A stretch of 61,187 bases of DNA from Phycisphaeraceae bacterium (GCA_020849625.1 JADLFV010000113.1:1-61187), one strand, 5' to 3'; numbered from the stretch's first letter, positions 18,361 through 27,621 are shown. A program made the numbers and translations. The notes: generated by a model not told the origin, from the sequence alone.

Positions 18361-18388
18361 AACCCGGTCATTTCGGCCGGGTTTTTTT
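18361..18388 (+). terminator. rho-independent terminator
   Basis: The stem AACCCGG(TC)/(GG)CCGGGTT is closed by a short loop and followed by seven T residues (18382-18388). It lies 40 bp after the FG-GAP gene. Confidence 0.88.
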
Positions 18389-18444
18389 GGTGTTTTGTAA
18401 CGATTAAAAGAACGTAAAATATTGTCATACCATTAATAAACAAA

Positions 18445-18464
18445 ATTAACGCAATTACGTTAAT
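18445..18464. promoter_or_regulatory. candidate LacI-family operator
   Basis: A perfect inverted repeat ATTAACG-6-CGTTAAT in an A/T-rich leader, 52 bp upstream of the LacI-type gene. Candidate -35 TTGCAA (18482-18487) and weak -10 CACAAT (18505-18510) lie between it and the ATG. The start would then be at or very near the first base of the message. Confidence 0.5.
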
Positions 18465-18516
18465 AAAGTCAGTATTTACTCTTGCAATTGCTGACAGACT
18501 GCGTCACAATGCCACC

Positions 18517-19551
18517 ATGGCACTGGACATCATCGCCAAGGCGGCCGGGGTCTCCACCGCAACCGTTTCGCGGGTGATCAATGACCAGCCCGGCGTTTCA
18601 CCAGCACGAGCCCGTCAGATCCGAGCCCTGATCAAGAAGATGAACTTCGAGCCGACCACGCGCCGCCGCAATATCACCGTGGCGGTCAACGCTCATCAAC
18701 TCAAAGGCCTGACCTTCGCCGTGATCGCCATCGGCCGCGGTTATCAGATGCACACCGGCCTGTTCATGCGCATGTTGGACGGCATCAGCAGCGCCTCGGC
18801 CCAACAGGGCATGAACATGATGCTGCTGACGTTGCCTGAGCCGAACGTCAACCTTTTGCCGCCGGCGATCCTGCACCGTCAGGTCTGCGGCGTGTTGCTG
18901 GCCGGCAGCTTTGATGACCAGCGCCTGCTGGCCGTGTTGGAAAAGATGCCGGTCATCTGGCTGACCTCGCACAGCGATCTGGCCACGGGTGACAAGGTTC
19001 TGGCCGGCAACGAAGCGGCCGGCGAATGCGCCGCGCGCTATCTGCTCAAGCACAATCACGCCCGTCTGTGTTTCTGGAACCCGTTCCCGGACGTGGCGGT
19101 CTTTCAACATCGCCAGACGGGCTTCTTCCGAACAGCTCGGCAGGCGGGCGCGGACGTGCAGCTACTGACGACCGACACCACGCGTGGTGTGGACCTCAAC
19201 GATGTGCCTCTGAATGATCTGGGGCCGTTGATGATGCCGATGGTCGAGCAGTTCGCAGCCATGAAGCCACAGCCGCGCGGCCTTTTCGTGCCCTCCGACA
19301 TCCTCACCGCCGAGCTTTACCCGCTGCTGCTGCGCATGGGCATCCGTCCCGGCCGCGACCTGACGGTGATTTCCTGCGACAACGAGCAGGCCTACCTGGC
19401 GGGGCTCGATCCGCGCCCAGCCAGCATTGACCTGGGCATGAGAACCATCGGCCAGCACGCGGTCGAACAGCTTGCCCGACGTTTGCGCTATTCCGAAGAA
19501 CATGCCCGGCAGGTGACGCTCAGCGTCGAGCCCCTGCTGATTGAATCGTGA
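18517..19551 (+). CDS. LacI family transcriptional regulator
   Basis: 344 aa. The N-terminal LacI helix-turn-helix begins almost at the first residue (DIIAKAAGVSTATVSRVIND), with the hinge around residues 45-58. The sugar-binding periplasmic-protein-like core runs to the end (GLFVPSDILTAELYPLL, LTVISCDNEQAYLAGL). It probably controls the downstream LamG/prepilin/glycosidase cluster in response to a saccharide (inference from position). No Shine-Dalgarno sequence is seen before the ATG. Its stop lies about 35 bp before the start of the next gene. Confidence 0.93.
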   Translation: MALDIIAKAAGVSTATVSRVINDQPGVSPARARQIRALIKKMNFEPTTRRRNITVAVNAHQLKGLTFAVIAIGRGYQMHTGLFMRMLDGISSASAQQGMNMMLLTLPEPNVNLLPPAILHRQVCGVLLAGSFDDQRLLAVLEKMPVIWLTSHSDLATGDKVLAGNEAAGECAARYLLKHNHARLCFWNPFPDVAVFQHRQTGFFRTARQAGADVQLLTTDTTRGVDLNDVPLNDLGPLMMPMVEQFAAMKPQPRGLFVPSDILTAELYPLLLRMGIRPGRDLTVISCDNEQAYLAGLDPRPASIDLGMRTIGQHAVEQLARRLRYSEEHARQVTLSVEPLLIES

Positions 19552-19586
19552 TGTCTTCACTACTTTTTACCTGGAGGAAAATAGAG

Positions 19587-20423
19587 ATGATTGGAAAGCA
19601 ACGACAACGATGGTGGGCGGCCGCACTGGTGGTTATCGCTTGCGCCGGGGCCGCCGACGCCGCACTGGTGGCCCAGTGGAACTTTGATGACGGCACCTAC
19701 AACGACCAGGCCGGCAGCCTCAATGGCACGGCCAGCGGCGTGACCTCGATCGTCACGGCCGGCGCCAACCAGCTCGGCCACGACATGGGCAAGGCCCTGC
19801 AGACCGGCAGCGCCTTCGGCGCCGATTACGTGGCGGTGGGCGACCTGACCAGTCTCGGCGTCAGCGGCAGCTTCACCCTCACCATGTGGATCAAGCACGA
19901 GGCGCTGTCCGCCAGCGGCACCGTCAGCCCCGAGTTCTGGGACAGTTGGGTCGGCAGCGGCGGCAACCAGGGTGGTGTCGTCGGAACCATTCGTCGCGGC
20001 AACGACGGCGGCAATGCCGGGCTGATCTACGCCACCGTCGAAGACACCGTGGACAGCAGCGCTGATCTGCTCAAACCCTACCCCCGCGTGGACGACGGCG
20101 TGTGGCACTTCGTCGCTGTCCGCTACATCTCCAGTGGAACCAGCGCCAAGATTTATCTCGACGGCGTCGAGTCCTCTGACATCGAGACCGGCAGCTACAT
20201 CCTCAGCGCCCTGGGCGGCAAGAACACACGCATCGGTGATGGCTTCGACGGCCAGATCGATGACGTGCGCATCTACAACTCCGCCCTGACCGTGGCGCTG
20301 GACGGCAACAAGACGCTGACCGGCGGCGAACTGTATGACGTCTGGCAGGCCCAAGTCCCCGAGCCGGCGAGCCTGATCTTGCTGGGTTCGACTGTAACGT
20401 TGGTCCTGCTGCATCGAAGGTAA
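19587..20423 (+). CDS. LamG-domain PEP-CTERM protein
   Basis: 278 aa. The ATG at 19587 is chosen because GGAGG (19573-19577) is well spaced and the signal peptide (ending AGAADA) begins there. The body is a concanavalin-like LamG domain (LVAQWNFDDGTYNDQAGSLNG ... GFDGQIDDVRIYNSAL), commonly a carbohydrate-binding or structural jelly-roll. It ends VPEPASLILLGSTVTLVLLHRR, a typical PEP-CTERM exosortase signal. It lacks the dockerin loops present in later paralogs at 21368 and 22574. Role unknown beyond presumed export and surface sorting. Confidence 0.88.
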   Translation: MIGKQRQRWWAAALVVIACAGAADAALVAQWNFDDGTYNDQAGSLNGTASGVTSIVTAGANQLGHDMGKALQTGSAFGADYVAVGDLTSLGVSGSFTLTMWIKHEALSASGTVSPEFWDSWVGSGGNQGGVVGTIRRGNDGGNAGLIYATVEDTVDSSADLLKPYPRVDDGVWHFVAVRYISSGTSAKIYLDGVESSDIETGSYILSALGGKNTRIGDGFDGQIDDVRIYNSALTVALDGNKTLTGGELYDVWQAQVPEPASLILLGSTVTLVLLHRR

Positions 20424-20428
20424 CACAT

Positions 20429-20494
20429 ATAGCCCCGGCCTTGGCCGGGGCGCCTTGATGACCTTGTGAAGACCCCGGCCAAGGCCGGGGCTAT
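20429..20494. repeat. palindromic repeat ending in a ribosome binding site
   Basis: 22-bp perfect arms, 20429-20450 and 20473-20494 (atagccccggccttggccgg and its inverse). The right end runs into ttggaggcc, which is the ribosome binding site of the prepilin gene at 20509. The same arrangement recurs at 24972-25025. Confidence 0.9.
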
Positions 20495-20508
20495 TTGGAG
20501 GCCTCACC

Positions 20509-21285
20509 ATGCTGCGTCGTCGCGGATTCACGCTGATCGAACTACTGGTGGTGATCAGCATCATCGCGTTGCTGATCTCCATCCTCCTGCCGGCATTGAC
20601 CAAGGCGCGTAAGCAGTCGCAGCGCCTGCAATGCATGGCCAATCAGAGGCAACTGGGCACCGGGGCACTGGCATACGCGGTGGACGAAAAGGATTACATG
20701 CCGTTTAACTGGGCTAATCCTGTTCTCTTCAAATCGGCGTTGTCCTACTACTGGTTCGAAGACAGCCTGGTGCTGCCGCTGACCCATTACCTGGGTTCGC
20801 TGCCGGCTAATAACGCCAACAAGAGTGGTTTGAAGGCCCTGTTGAAGTGCCCAAGCATGGACGGGGACAGCGGTGACGTGGGCAGTCGAATCCTGGATAG
20901 CGGCGGTTACTACCGTTATTCGGCGCGTCAACTTTACTTGCCGGGGTTGTCTGAGCGAGCTCCGAACAACTGGTTCGACAAGCCGCCGACGGGCGCCAAT
21001 CAGCGGGTGGTGGACAACACCCCGCCCCGCATCATCATCGCTGAACGCAACCTCTTTTACTACGACTCGAAGCAGATCGACTCCAACTACTCGCTGCCCG
21101 GCACGATCGCCCCGATTGAGACCATGCTGGCGGGACTCAAGGCCGGCAGCAATCGCTTCTATACCGACGGGCACGGCATCCAGGCGTCTTATGACCAGCT
21201 TGGCCGCGACAACACCACCCCGACCACGTATCCCGCTGACGCGCACTTTAGCCACAACAGCCTGCTCCGGCCTTATTACTGGTGA
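20509..21285 (+). CDS. prepilin-type protein with N-terminal methylation motif
   Basis: 258 aa. The start [19 protein letters not shown] is a type IV prepilin/type II pseudopilin processing site (G before FTLIE) followed by one hydrophobic helix. The rest is a globular domain of the sort found in many planctomycete pseudopilin-like proteins, with FYTDGHGIQ near the end. Such proteins occur in multiple copies per genome and their role is mostly unknown. GGAGG, supplied by the adjoining palindromic repeat, is seven to eight bases before the ATG. It lies between two LamG genes and probably shares their message. Confidence 0.9.
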   Translation: MLRRRGFTLIELLVVISIIALLISILLPALTKARKQSQRLQCMANQRQLGTGALAYAVDEKDYMPFNWANPVLFKSALSYYWFEDSLVLPLTHYLGSLPANNANKSGLKALLKCPSMDGDSGDVGSRILDSGGYYRYSARQLYLPGLSERAPNNWFDKPPTGANQRVVDNTPPRIIIAERNLFYYDSKQIDSNYSLPGTIAPIETMLAGLKAGSNRFYTDGHGIQASYDQLGRDNTTPTTYPADAHFSHNSLLRPYYW

Positions 21286-21367
21286 TCCGTAACTCATGCC
21301 GCGCCACAGCACATTGGTTGACCTTATGAATGTCTCATCCCGTTCACCCCACTCGGAGGATTTCGCC

Positions 21368-22435
21368 ATGATCAGCAAGCAATCGACTCGATGGTTCACC
21401 CCTGTTCTGGTCATCGCCTTGTGCACCGTCGCCGCCCAGGCCGACCTGGTGGCGCACTGGAACTTCGACGACGACACCTACAACGATCAGGTCGGCACAC
21501 TGCACGGCACGGCGGTGGGCACGACCGCCATCGTCACCGCGGGCAACAACCAGCTCGGCGCTGATATGGGCAAGGCCCTGCAAACCGGCGGATTCTTCGG
21601 TCTGGACTACGTGTTCGTCGGCGACCTGGCCACGCTCGGCGTCACCGGAAGCTTTACCCTCAGCTCGTGGATCATGCACGATCTGATCCCCGTGGAGAAC
21701 ACGATCAGCCCCGAGTTCTGGGATAGCTACTCCAACGGCACCGGCGGCGGTGTCGTGCAGAACCTCTTCCGCGGCAATGGCGGCACCAATGCGGGTAAAC
21801 CGTACACCACCGTCTCCGACATGAGCACTGGCGTCCTCTTCAAACCGGAGGTTCGCATTGACGACAACCTGTGGCATTGGGTGGCGTTCGTCTATGACGC
21901 CGACACCAACTCAGGCAAGATTTTCCTCGACGGCGTACACCATTCCGGCCGCGACCGCACCGGCGCGTTCACCCTCCATCCGACGACCAGCAAAATCACC
22001 CGAATCGGCGACGGTTTCGGCGGCCTGGTTGACGACGTGCGCATCTACAACGAAGCGCTGAGTTGGACCGCTGACGAAAATGACAACCTGCTCAGCGGTG
22101 GCCTCTACGACGTCTGGACCGTCGGCGCACCCACGCAGCACCCCGGCGATGCCAACGGTGACGGCCTGGTCAACCTCTCCGATCTGCAAATTCTCGGCGA
22201 CAACTGGCAGTCCACCACCGCTACTTGGGCGCAAGCTGACTTCACCGATGACGGCATCGTCAACCTGGCGGACCTGCAAATCCTCGGCGACAACTGGGGC
22301 TTCGGCACCAGCCCGGACGTGTCTTTCGATGAGGCCCTGGCCGGCGTGGTCATCCCCGAACCGGTCTCACTCGTTCTGCTGCTCTCGGGGGCGGGGGCGC
22401 TGGCCCTGCGCCGCCGTGGCTGCCGATGGGTCTGA
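21368..22435 (+). CDS. LamG-domain protein with dockerin loops and PEP-CTERM
   Basis: 355 aa. The start at 21368 follows GGAGG at 21355-21359 and begins the signal peptide (ending VAAQA). The LamG domain (LVAHWNFDDDTYNDQVG ... DGFGGLVDDVRIYNEAL) is a paralog of the protein at 19587. It is followed by two calcium loops (DANGDGLVNLSDL and DFTDDGIVNLADL), a short DVSFDEAL linker and the PEP-CTERM tail (VIPEPVSLVLLL...LRRRG). The linker and dockerin block are nearly the same as in the proteins at 22574 and 34227. Likely exported and surface-sorted; substrate unknown. Confidence 0.88.
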   Translation: MISKQSTRWFTPVLVIALCTVAAQADLVAHWNFDDDTYNDQVGTLHGTAVGTTAIVTAGNNQLGADMGKALQTGGFFGLDYVFVGDLATLGVTGSFTLSSWIMHDLIPVENTISPEFWDSYSNGTGGGVVQNLFRGNGGTNAGKPYTTVSDMSTGVLFKPEVRIDDNLWHWVAFVYDADTNSGKIFLDGVHHSGRDRTGAFTLHPTTSKITRIGDGFGGLVDDVRIYNEALSWTADENDNLLSGGLYDVWTVGAPTQHPGDANGDGLVNLSDLQILGDNWQSTTATWAQADFTDDGIVNLADLQILGDNWGFGTSPDVSFDEALAGVVIPEPVSLVLLLSGAGALALRRRGCRWV

Positions 22436-22453
22436 TGCATTCTCCTTCCGCGG

Positions 22454-22483
22454 AGGCTGCCTGACCGCAGCCTTCGTGTTTTT
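22454..22483 (+). terminator. probable terminator
   Basis: AGGCTGC (22454-22460), a six-base loop and GCAGCCT (22467-22473) are followed by tcgtgttttt. It lies 19 bp after the preceding LamG gene. Confidence 0.6.
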
Positions 22484-22573
22484 CCTGCCGAGGTTCCTCT
22501 TCGATTAGCTGACAAGCTTGCTCGGCAATGGGCCAGCGAGTTCGGTGCGCTAAACACGCCAGGGAAACGTGCG

Positions 22574-25042
22574 ATGTACGATTATCGAAAACCTGTAATA
22601 ACTGCCGTCTGCCTGGTGGTCTGTGCATTCATCTCACTTTCGGCCGACGCCGCCCTGCGGGCGCAGTGGAACTTCGATGACGGCACGTTCAACGACCAGG
22701 TGGGTGTGCTCGAAGGTGCGCCGCACGGCGATGCGGCGATCGTGCCGGCCGGCAACAACATGCTCGGCAACAACATGGGCCTGGCCCTCTCCACCGGCAC
22801 GCTGATTATCCCCGGCTTCGACTACCTGCAGGTCGGCGATCTGGACACCCTGGGCATCAACACCGGCAGCTTCACGCTCACCCTCTGGCTCAAACATGCC
22901 ACCATGCCCACCGGCTTTCCCGAAGGCGGCAATAACGCCACCTGGTGGGACACTTCAACCAATGGCGGAACACCCGGAACCAACGGCGGACTGCACGGTT
23001 TTATCCGACAGGGCATCGACAGCGGCAACGGCGGCAAACTTTACGCCAACTTCCGCGATGAAACCGGCACGACCAAACTGCTCAAGCCCGAGGCCCGCAT
23101 CGATGACGGCCAGTGGCACTTTGTCGCCATCGTCCACAACGTCAGCCCCAATCCCGACACCATCAAGATTTATCTCGACGGCAAATACTGGGACCGCGGC
23201 ACGAATGAGTCGGGTATCCGCACACTGACGCCGAGCGATGGCGGCACGATCCTGCGCCTCGGTGATGGGTTCGGCGGCTTCATCGATGACGTGCGCATCT
23301 ATGACCATGCCTTGAGCGTCACACTCAACGGCAGCACCGTCACCGGGGGCGAGGTTTACAATGTCTGGCACGCCACCGCGCAGGTGACCGCCATTCCTGA
23401 GCCGGCTGCCGTTGCCCTGCTGCTGATCGCAGCGCCCGCGATGCTGCTCCGCAGACATTGGCATGAAATGCGCCATCTGACATCGATTGTCGCACTGGCG
23501 GGTTTACTGCTGAGCTTCGCTTCGTCGGCCAAGGCGGGTTATTCGCCTGAACTGGTGATGGCCGAGGGACTGTTCGACTGGTCGCCCACGCGCGGCGTCG
23601 ATCCGGCGCCGGGCACGGAAACGTTCACTATCTATCTCGCCCAGGACAACACCGACAAGTACGCCAATCACCCACAAATCACCTGGTTCAAGGGCAACTA
23701 CTACGTCAACTGGAAATCCACGCCGCGCGATGAGAACTCCAATCAGTCGGTCATGTTCATCAGCCGCAGCGCCAATGGCATCAACTGGTCAGCGCCCTAT
23801 GAACCACTGCCCGACCTGCTGGGCCCCTACTCCAGCGGCGGATGGTGGACCAACGGCGACTCGCTCGCCGCCATGATGCTGTATCAGAACCCATTGATCC
23901 CCGGCTCGCCCAAGGGCACGATCATCAGTCTCACCACGGACGGCCAGAGCTGGTCGCAACCGCTGACGCTGTTCCCCGACACCATCGCCAGCGCCGGCCC
24001 GCAGCTTCTGTCCAACGGACGCATGGTCTTCGAAGGGCACGGCTTCGTGGACTTTCTGGGTGACGGCAACAAGGACACGATGGCCACCCGCATCTGGTAC
24101 AACGATTCGCCCAATAACGTGCTGGGCCCCTGGATCGAAGCCGATCTGCCCGAGTATCCGGGCCGCCGTGATCTTGGCACGTACTACGAAGGTTACGGCA
24201 CGGAGCCGAGCATCTACGAGCGACCTGACGGCACACTGGTCCTGGTCATGCGCCACTCGGAAGGCCCCGAGGATCGCACCTATCGCCTGTGGGTTTCGAC
24301 CAGCGCCGACAACGGCGAAACCTGGACCACGCCGTACATCACCAACTTCCCCGACTCTTCCAACATGCAGTTGGCCGGCAACCTGCCCGACGGCACCGCT
24401 TACATCATCAACACGCCGAACCTGTCACTCGATCGCATCCCATTGACGATTTCGCTCAGCGACGACGGCGTGCTGTTCGATCGCGCCTACCTCGTGCGCG
24501 GCGTGCCGCCCGAGCAGCGCTATGACGGCGAGTCCAAAACCCTTGGCTACAGCTATCCCGGTGCGACCATCCACGATGGCTACCTGTGGATCAGTTACGC
24601 CACCAACAAGGAAGACGTCGAAGTCACGCGCATCCCGCTCAGCTCGCTGATGGTCCTGCCCGACCTGCACCCCGGCGACGCCAACGGCGATGGCATCGTC
24701 AACCTGGCCGACCTGCAGATTCTCGGAGACAACTGGCAATCCCAGTTCGCTTCCTGGTACAAAGCTGACTTCACCGGCGACGGCATGGTGAATCTGGCTG
24801 ATCTCCAACTCCTCGGCGACAACTGGGGCTTCGGGGCCGGTGTCGATATCACATTCGATGAAGCGCTGGCTCAGCTTCCGGGGACGGGGATTCCCGAACC
24901 GACTTCGATCGCTTTGCTGCTGCTTGCGGGAGCGGGAACGCTGACTCTGCGCCGGCGCGTTCAATCATCATATAGCCTCGGCCTTGGCCGGGGCGATGGA
25001 AGTCCCCGGCCAAGGCCGGGGCTATTTGGAGGCCAACCATGA
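22574..25042 (+). CDS. fused LamG PEP-CTERM protein plus Asp-box dockerin PEP-CTERM protein
   Basis: 822 aa read without a stop, but it looks like two proteins joined. Residues 1-298 are a signal peptide, LamG domain (LRAQWNFDDGTFNDQVG) and a complete PEP-CTERM tail (IPEPAAVALLLIAAPAMLLRR). Residue 299 (ATG at 23468) opens a fresh signal peptide (MRHLTSIVALAGLLLSFASS). An Asp-box sialidase-fold domain (SADNGETW), two calcium loops (DANGDGIVNLADL, DFTGDGMVNLADL) and a second PEP-CTERM tail (IPEPTSIALLLLAGAG...RRR) follow. A TGA in another frame at 23464-23466 suggests that a lost stop or a one-base indel, biological or sequencing, created the fusion. The last 24 or so residues are encoded by a palindromic repeat. 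Confidence 0.82.
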   Translation: MYDYRKPVITAVCLVVCAFISLSADAALRAQWNFDDGTFNDQVGVLEGAPHGDAAIVPAGNNMLGNNMGLALSTGTLIIPGFDYLQVGDLDTLGINTGSFTLTLWLKHATMPTGFPEGGNNATWWDTSTNGGTPGTNGGLHGFIRQGIDSGNGGKLYANFRDETGTTKLLKPEARIDDGQWHFVAIVHNVSPNPDTIKIYLDGKYWDRGTNESGIRTLTPSDGGTILRLGDGFGGFIDDVRIYDHALSVTLNGSTVTGGEVYNVWHATAQVTAIPEPAAVALLLIAAPAMLLRRHWHEMRHLTSIVALAGLLLSFASSAKAGYSPELVMAEGLFDWSPTRGVDPAPGTETFTIYLAQDNTDKYANHPQITWFKGNYYVNWKSTPRDENSNQSVMFISRSANGINWSAPYEPLPDLLGPYSSGGWWTNGDSLAAMMLYQNPLIPGSPKGTIISLTTDGQSWSQPLTLFPDTIASAGPQLLSNGRMVFEGHGFVDFLGDGNKDTMATRIWYNDSPNNVLGPWIEADLPEYPGRRDLGTYYEGYGTEPSIYERPDGTLVLVMRHSEGPEDRTYRLWVSTSADNGETWTTPYITNFPDSSNMQLAGNLPDGTAYIINTPNLSLDRIPLTISLSDDGVLFDRAYLVRGVPPEQRYDGESKTLGYSYPGATIHDGYLWISYATNKEDVEVTRIPLSSLMVLPDLHPGDANGDGIVNLADLQILGDNWQSQFASWYKADFTGDGMVNLADLQLLGDNWGFGAGVDITFDEALAQLPGTGIPEPTSIALLLLAGAGTLTLRRRVQSSYSLGLGRGDGSPRPRPGLFGGQP
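24972..25025. repeat. palindromic repeat overlapping a gene end and a ribosome binding site
   Basis: The arms 24972-24993 and 25004-25025 are inverted copies with one mismatch, and are almost the same sequence as the repeat at 20429-20494. It is read through by the upstream gene and followed by ttggaggccaacc, the ribosome binding site of the gene at 25039. Confidence 0.9.
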
Positions 25043-27621
25043 CCTTCACAAAATGGCTGATGGTGCTTTGCGCAGCGATGACGGCGGGCATTGCGATTCA
25101 CCCCGCCGCGCTGGCGGAGGATCAACCGATCACCGGCGGCATCACCAGCGTGATGGTGGTGATCAACGAAGCTTCCGAATCGCAGTACGGCCGCTACGCT
25201 GACATGTTCGTCGCTCACCTGTCCAGGCGATTTCCTTCGCTCCAGGCCATGGTGCTGCGCGGCGAACAGGTTGTCGCGCCAGCAGCCAAAGAAGGTCAAT
25301 TGGTCGTCTGGGCCGGCACATGTGAAAGTGATGCGCAACTGGCTTCGCGCCTCGATGCGCCGCCCAGCCAGACCGATCCCGGCCCTGAGGGCTTCGTGCT
25401 GACGGTGGACATGACGCAGCGCACCGCGCTGGTGGCGGGCGTTGACAACCGCGGCGTGCTCTACGGCCTCGGAAGACTGCTGCTGCTGACCCAGCATCAG
25501 GACGACAGCCTGGCATTGGCGAACGTCAACCTTCGCACCGCGCCGCGCTATGCCATGCGCGCGGCCAACGGCTCTGAAAAAAATCCCATGGACCCCAAAC
25601 TCGCCCAGTTGACCAACGCCCGCAAGTGGGACAGCCGCGAGGGCTGGCAGTATTTTGAAGAGCTGCTGCTTCTGGGCGCCAACCAGTACACCGACGGCTG
25701 GGGCAGCACCACCGCGGTCGATGTTGACAAATACAACCCCGAAACCGGCGAAGGCGTCGGCATCGGGCGCTCGCAGATGATGGCGGACTACGGCGTCATG
25801 TACATGATCTCCAACTCCATCAACGGCCTGGGCGGTACGTTCAAGGTGCCCGAAGACTGGCGGGCCCTGGACCACGGCGCACGCCACGATCGCAACGTCT
25901 GCATCAGCGTGCCCGAAGCCCGCGCCAAGCTGATCGAGCTGAAGGGCGCGATCTTCAAGTTCGATCCGCGCATCGACGGCATCATGTTCTCGGCATCCGA
26001 CGTGGCCGGCTGCGAGTGCGAAAAGTGCGCACCCTGGTCGCACACCTACTACGACCTCTGCCGCGACCTTGCGGCCGAGCTGCTCAAGCACAAGCCCGAT
26101 GCCGAGGTTTACGTCACCAACCAGGACTTCCTGCCCGATGACAACCAGTGGATGTTCTCGCAGATCCAGCAGCAGAACCCCGACTGGCTCGCGGGTTATG
26201 CCTCGGCGCCCGGCGGCAGCGAAAACTCCACCTACGGCTACATCCCCGTCAATCCCAAATGGAACCGCTACCCCGGCATCTATCCCGATCGCACCTTCCT
26301 CAAATCCCGCATGCACTACCTGCCCCCGGGCAAAAAGATGGTCGAGTTCACCGACATCTCGCACTGGAAACGGGCCCAGAACGGACTGAAAGTCATCGAC
26401 CCGATCTTCAGCGAAGTCTATGAGCGGCGAACCTTCAACGTCCGCCCCGCTGCCTACGAACGCATCATCAAGTCCGCCATGCCCTACGTCACGGGTTTCG
26501 TCGGATACTCCGAAGGCAACTTCGACGACTTCAACAAATTCATGCTGCTGCGCCTGCTGTGGAACCCGGACCTGAACGCGCAGCAGATCACCACCGAGTA
26601 CTACACCTATCACTGCGGACCGCAGGCCGCCCCACTGCTGGCTGAGGCTGCCTTCATCGCCGAACGCATCCAGGAGCAGTCGCTGCAAGACAGCGCCGAC
26701 GACATTCAGCGCTACAACGAACTGATCCAGCAGGCAGAGCCGTTGGTTCCCGCTGCGTACCTGGCGAACAACTGGCGCTTCGCCATGCTAGCCCAGCGGG
26801 CAGCCATCGACCGTTACATCCTCTGCAAGTATCAACTGCACAAAGCAATCTACGACCAGGTCATAAGCGATCTGGCCGCGGCTCTGCGCAATCCTTCGCG
26901 GATCACTGATGCCCTGACAGCCGCCAAGAATGCCCTGGAGCGGCTGGGTGACACGCCCGAAATGATCCGCCTCATCGAACGGGCGCAAAAGTGGGATGAC
27001 ATCAGCGACCAGGGCGGCGGCATCCGCTCGATCTCGGTGCAGAAAATGCAGAAGGTGGACAGCGTCGGCATCAACTGGCTGCTGGGCAAAATCAACGCGG
27101 CTTTGGACATTGCAGACAACCAAACCCGTTTGGCTGCGGCCAGTGACATCGTCAACTACGACCAGCCCGGCGACGGCGGGTTCTATGACAACTGCGGCAC
27201 CGTCGATCAGCAGCCGCACTACGACTTCGACTCCGGTGAACTGTACTACGGCACCGGAAGCTGGCCCAAGGACGCCCGACCCTCGCAGCGATCCTACAAC
27301 TACAGCTTCGAAAAGCAGGACGGCCTGGAGTTCAACTACAGCGGCCTGGACCCCCGGAGGACTTACAGGGTCAAACTGACTTATCCCAACCCCGGCGGGG
27401 TCAGCTTCGCCACCAATAGCCCCAATGAGTTTTTCGTGCTGGCCGACGGCGTCGAAATCGGCCATGCCGTGCCCTCGGGGGCGGGATTTGATACCTTTAC
27501 CTACAGCATCCCCCGTCAGTTGACGATGGATGGCAGGCTGAACCTGGCCCTACGCAAGGTTCCCGGCAAGGCCCGCTGCACGTGTGTCAGCGAAGTCTGG
27601 CTTCAGCCGGTGCGGGAGTAA
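25039..27621 (+). CDS. secreted glycoside-hydrolase-like protein (GH20/GH67-type N-domain)
   Basis: 860 aa with a signal peptide (about 1-27, ending AALA). Residues 35-165 resemble the non-catalytic alpha/beta domain that precedes the barrel in GH20 and GH67 enzymes (VMVVINEASESQYGRYADMF; LVAGVDNRGVLYGLGRLLLL). A large central region (about 170-530) could be a TIM barrel, with a notable Cys cluster GCECEKCAPW near residue 320. The C-terminus is helical, then a beta-sandwich-like end. I cannot name the catalytic pair, so the family assignment is tentative. The start overlaps the upstream stop (ATGA) and uses the repeat-derived GGAGG. It is likely to act on polysaccharide in the envelope. Confidence 0.75.
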   Translation: MTFTKWLMVLCAAMTAGIAIHPAALAEDQPITGGITSVMVVINEASESQYGRYADMFVAHLSRRFPSLQAMVLRGEQVVAPAAKEGQLVVWAGTCESDAQLASRLDAPPSQTDPGPEGFVLTVDMTQRTALVAGVDNRGVLYGLGRLLLLTQHQDDSLALANVNLRTAPRYAMRAANGSEKNPMDPKLAQLTNARKWDSREGWQYFEELLLLGANQYTDGWGSTTAVDVDKYNPETGEGVGIGRSQMMADYGVMYMISNSINGLGGTFKVPEDWRALDHGARHDRNVCISVPEARAKLIELKGAIFKFDPRIDGIMFSASDVAGCECEKCAPWSHTYYDLCRDLAAELLKHKPDAEVYVTNQDFLPDDNQWMFSQIQQQNPDWLAGYASAPGGSENSTYGYIPVNPKWNRYPGIYPDRTFLKSRMHYLPPGKKMVEFTDISHWKRAQNGLKVIDPIFSEVYERRTFNVRPAAYERIIKSAMPYVTGFVGYSEGNFDDFNKFMLLRLLWNPDLNAQQITTEYYTYHCGPQAAPLLAEAAFIAERIQEQSLQDSADDIQRYNELIQQAEPLVPAAYLANNWRFAMLAQRAAIDRYILCKYQLHKAIYDQVISDLAAALRNPSRITDALTAAKNALERLGDTPEMIRLIERAQKWDDISDQGGGIRSISVQKMQKVDSVGINWLLGKINAALDIADNQTRLAAASDIVNYDQPGDGGFYDNCGTVDQQPHYDFDSGELYYGTGSWPKDARPSQRSYNYSFEKQDGLEFNYSGLDPRRTYRVKLTYPNPGGVSFATNSPNEFFVLADGVEIGHAVPSGAGFDTFTYSIPRQLTMDGRLNLALRKVPGKARCTCVSEVWLQPVRE

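Noticed and set aside
25039..27621. Alpha-glucuronidase (GH67)
   Set aside because: Only the N-terminal domain is suggestive; catalytic residues could not be placed.
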